Made by a program: the position numbers and the translations under genes
Part shown: positions 63,840-64,000 of the stretch, in pieces
How the letters are laid out: each line of letters starts with the position of its first letter
Numbering within the stretch: the stretch's first letter is position 1
The notes under the pieces: generated by a model
Seen by the model: the letters and a program-made list of their open reading frames with translations, nothing else
What the model was told of the DNA's origin: nothing
The model's database searches: none
NCBI RefSeq assembly: GCF_010725485.1
Contig: NZ_AP022598.1
Coordinates: 4,712,001 to 4,776,000 of the forward strand
Origin: Mycolicibacterium parafortuitum
GTDB taxonomy: Bacteria; Actinomycetota; Actinomycetes; Mycobacteriales; Mycobacteriaceae
DNA: 64,000 bases
Direction: 5' to 3'

Positions 63840-64000
63840 ATGGCTGACCTTGATCCGGTACTGCAGAAGGTGCTTGAGGCGTTCCCGTTCCAGCTGAGCA
63901 CCGACGGCGGACCGGAGGCGGCCCGGCAGCGCTTCAAGGATCTCCCCCGCGGCCCGGTGCATCCCGAGGTCGACGCATACGACCGCACGATCGACGGCCC
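63840..64000 (+). CDS. Alpha/beta hydrolase (LipH/LipI-like), 5' part only
   Basis: The first 53 codons are visible before the window ends: [46 protein letters not shown]. This fits the cap region of hormone-sensitive-lipase-type esterases such as Rv1399c/Rv1400c, which lie at this place in M. tuberculosis. The catalytic HGGG and GDSAGG motifs would be outside the window, so the call rests on position and N-terminal likeness. Confidence 0.65.
   Translation, partial: MADLDPVLQKVLEAFPFQLSTDGGPEAARQRFKDLPRGPVHPEVDAYDRTIDG

Overview
The window is a GC-rich (about 68-70 %) chromosomal segment from a Mycobacterium/Mycolicibacterium-type actinomycete. Gene order matches the M. tuberculosis Rv1475c to Rv1399c neighbourhood almost gene by gene (acn, sufRBDSCU-sufT, mptB, ctaA/ctaB, the pentose-phosphate operon, gap-pgk-tpi-secG, uvrC-rapZ-yvcK-whiA, rib genes, lprG-P55, rpe, rsmB-fmt, priA). 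It also carries genes that I do not recall at this place in M. tuberculosis: ppc, a lutABC lactate operon, a DUF222/HNH (13E12-type) gene and a DAPG-hydrolase/TetR pair. Together with an intein-free SufB, this points to a non-tuberculous, probably environmental species. The species is inferred, not proven.

Layout. 1-4.6 kb: end of aconitase with its AcnR repressor, a small HTH protein, an ABC-F ATPase, an enoyl-CoA hydratase and a thioredoxin. 4.7-10.9 kb: the SUF iron-sulfur assembly operon on the minus strand (sufR, B, D, C, S, U, T), with a candidate SufR operator over the sufR start. 11-14.5 kb: MptB mannosyltransferase co-transcribed with a two-gene ABC exporter. 14.4-15.8 kb: a frameshifted DAPG-hydrolase-like gene divergent from a TetR regulator, with two near-perfect palindromes between them. 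15.8-22 kb: ctaA, an ATP-grasp protein, qor, an SDF-family symporter, a DUF1254 protein and ctaB. 22.1-28.5 kb: tkt-tal-zwf-opcA-pgl. 28.5-33.7 kb: a DUF6632-like membrane protein, the HNH gene and lutABC. 33.7-40.3 kb: a coiled-coil protein, ppc, secG and the gap-pgk-tpi glycolytic operon. 40.4-42.6 kb: an orphan solute-binding protein and a secreted lipase-like hydrolase. 42.7-47.6 kb: uvrC-rapZ-yvcK-whiA. 47.7-56.8 kb: a gamma-glutamyltransferase lipoprotein, PH-domain protein, ribH, ribBA, ribC, lprG-P55, a small ORF, ribD and rpe. 56.8-64 kb: rsmB-fmt, lemA/DUF2207, a broken priA, a YhhN-type membrane protein and the start of an alpha/beta hydrolase.

Working together, much of the window is core metabolism: carbon flow (TCA end, PPP, lower glycolysis, PEP carboxylase, lactate), cofactors (Fe-S, heme A, riboflavin) and envelope (LM/LAM mannosylation, LprG-P55 export). 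Genes are tightly packed with many ATGA/GTGA 4-nt overlaps. At least nine genes show a TANNNT -10 element 6-7 nt before the start codon, which predicts leaderless mRNAs.

I found no tRNA, rRNA, IS element or CRISPR array, and no gene-free gap above 300 nt. I found no clearly new multi-gene system. The best leads are the dual-operator DAPG-hydrolase/TetR locus, the hairpin plus DnaA-box-like site ahead of the HNH gene, the degraded priA 3' half, and a symporter lacking its canonical cation motif.
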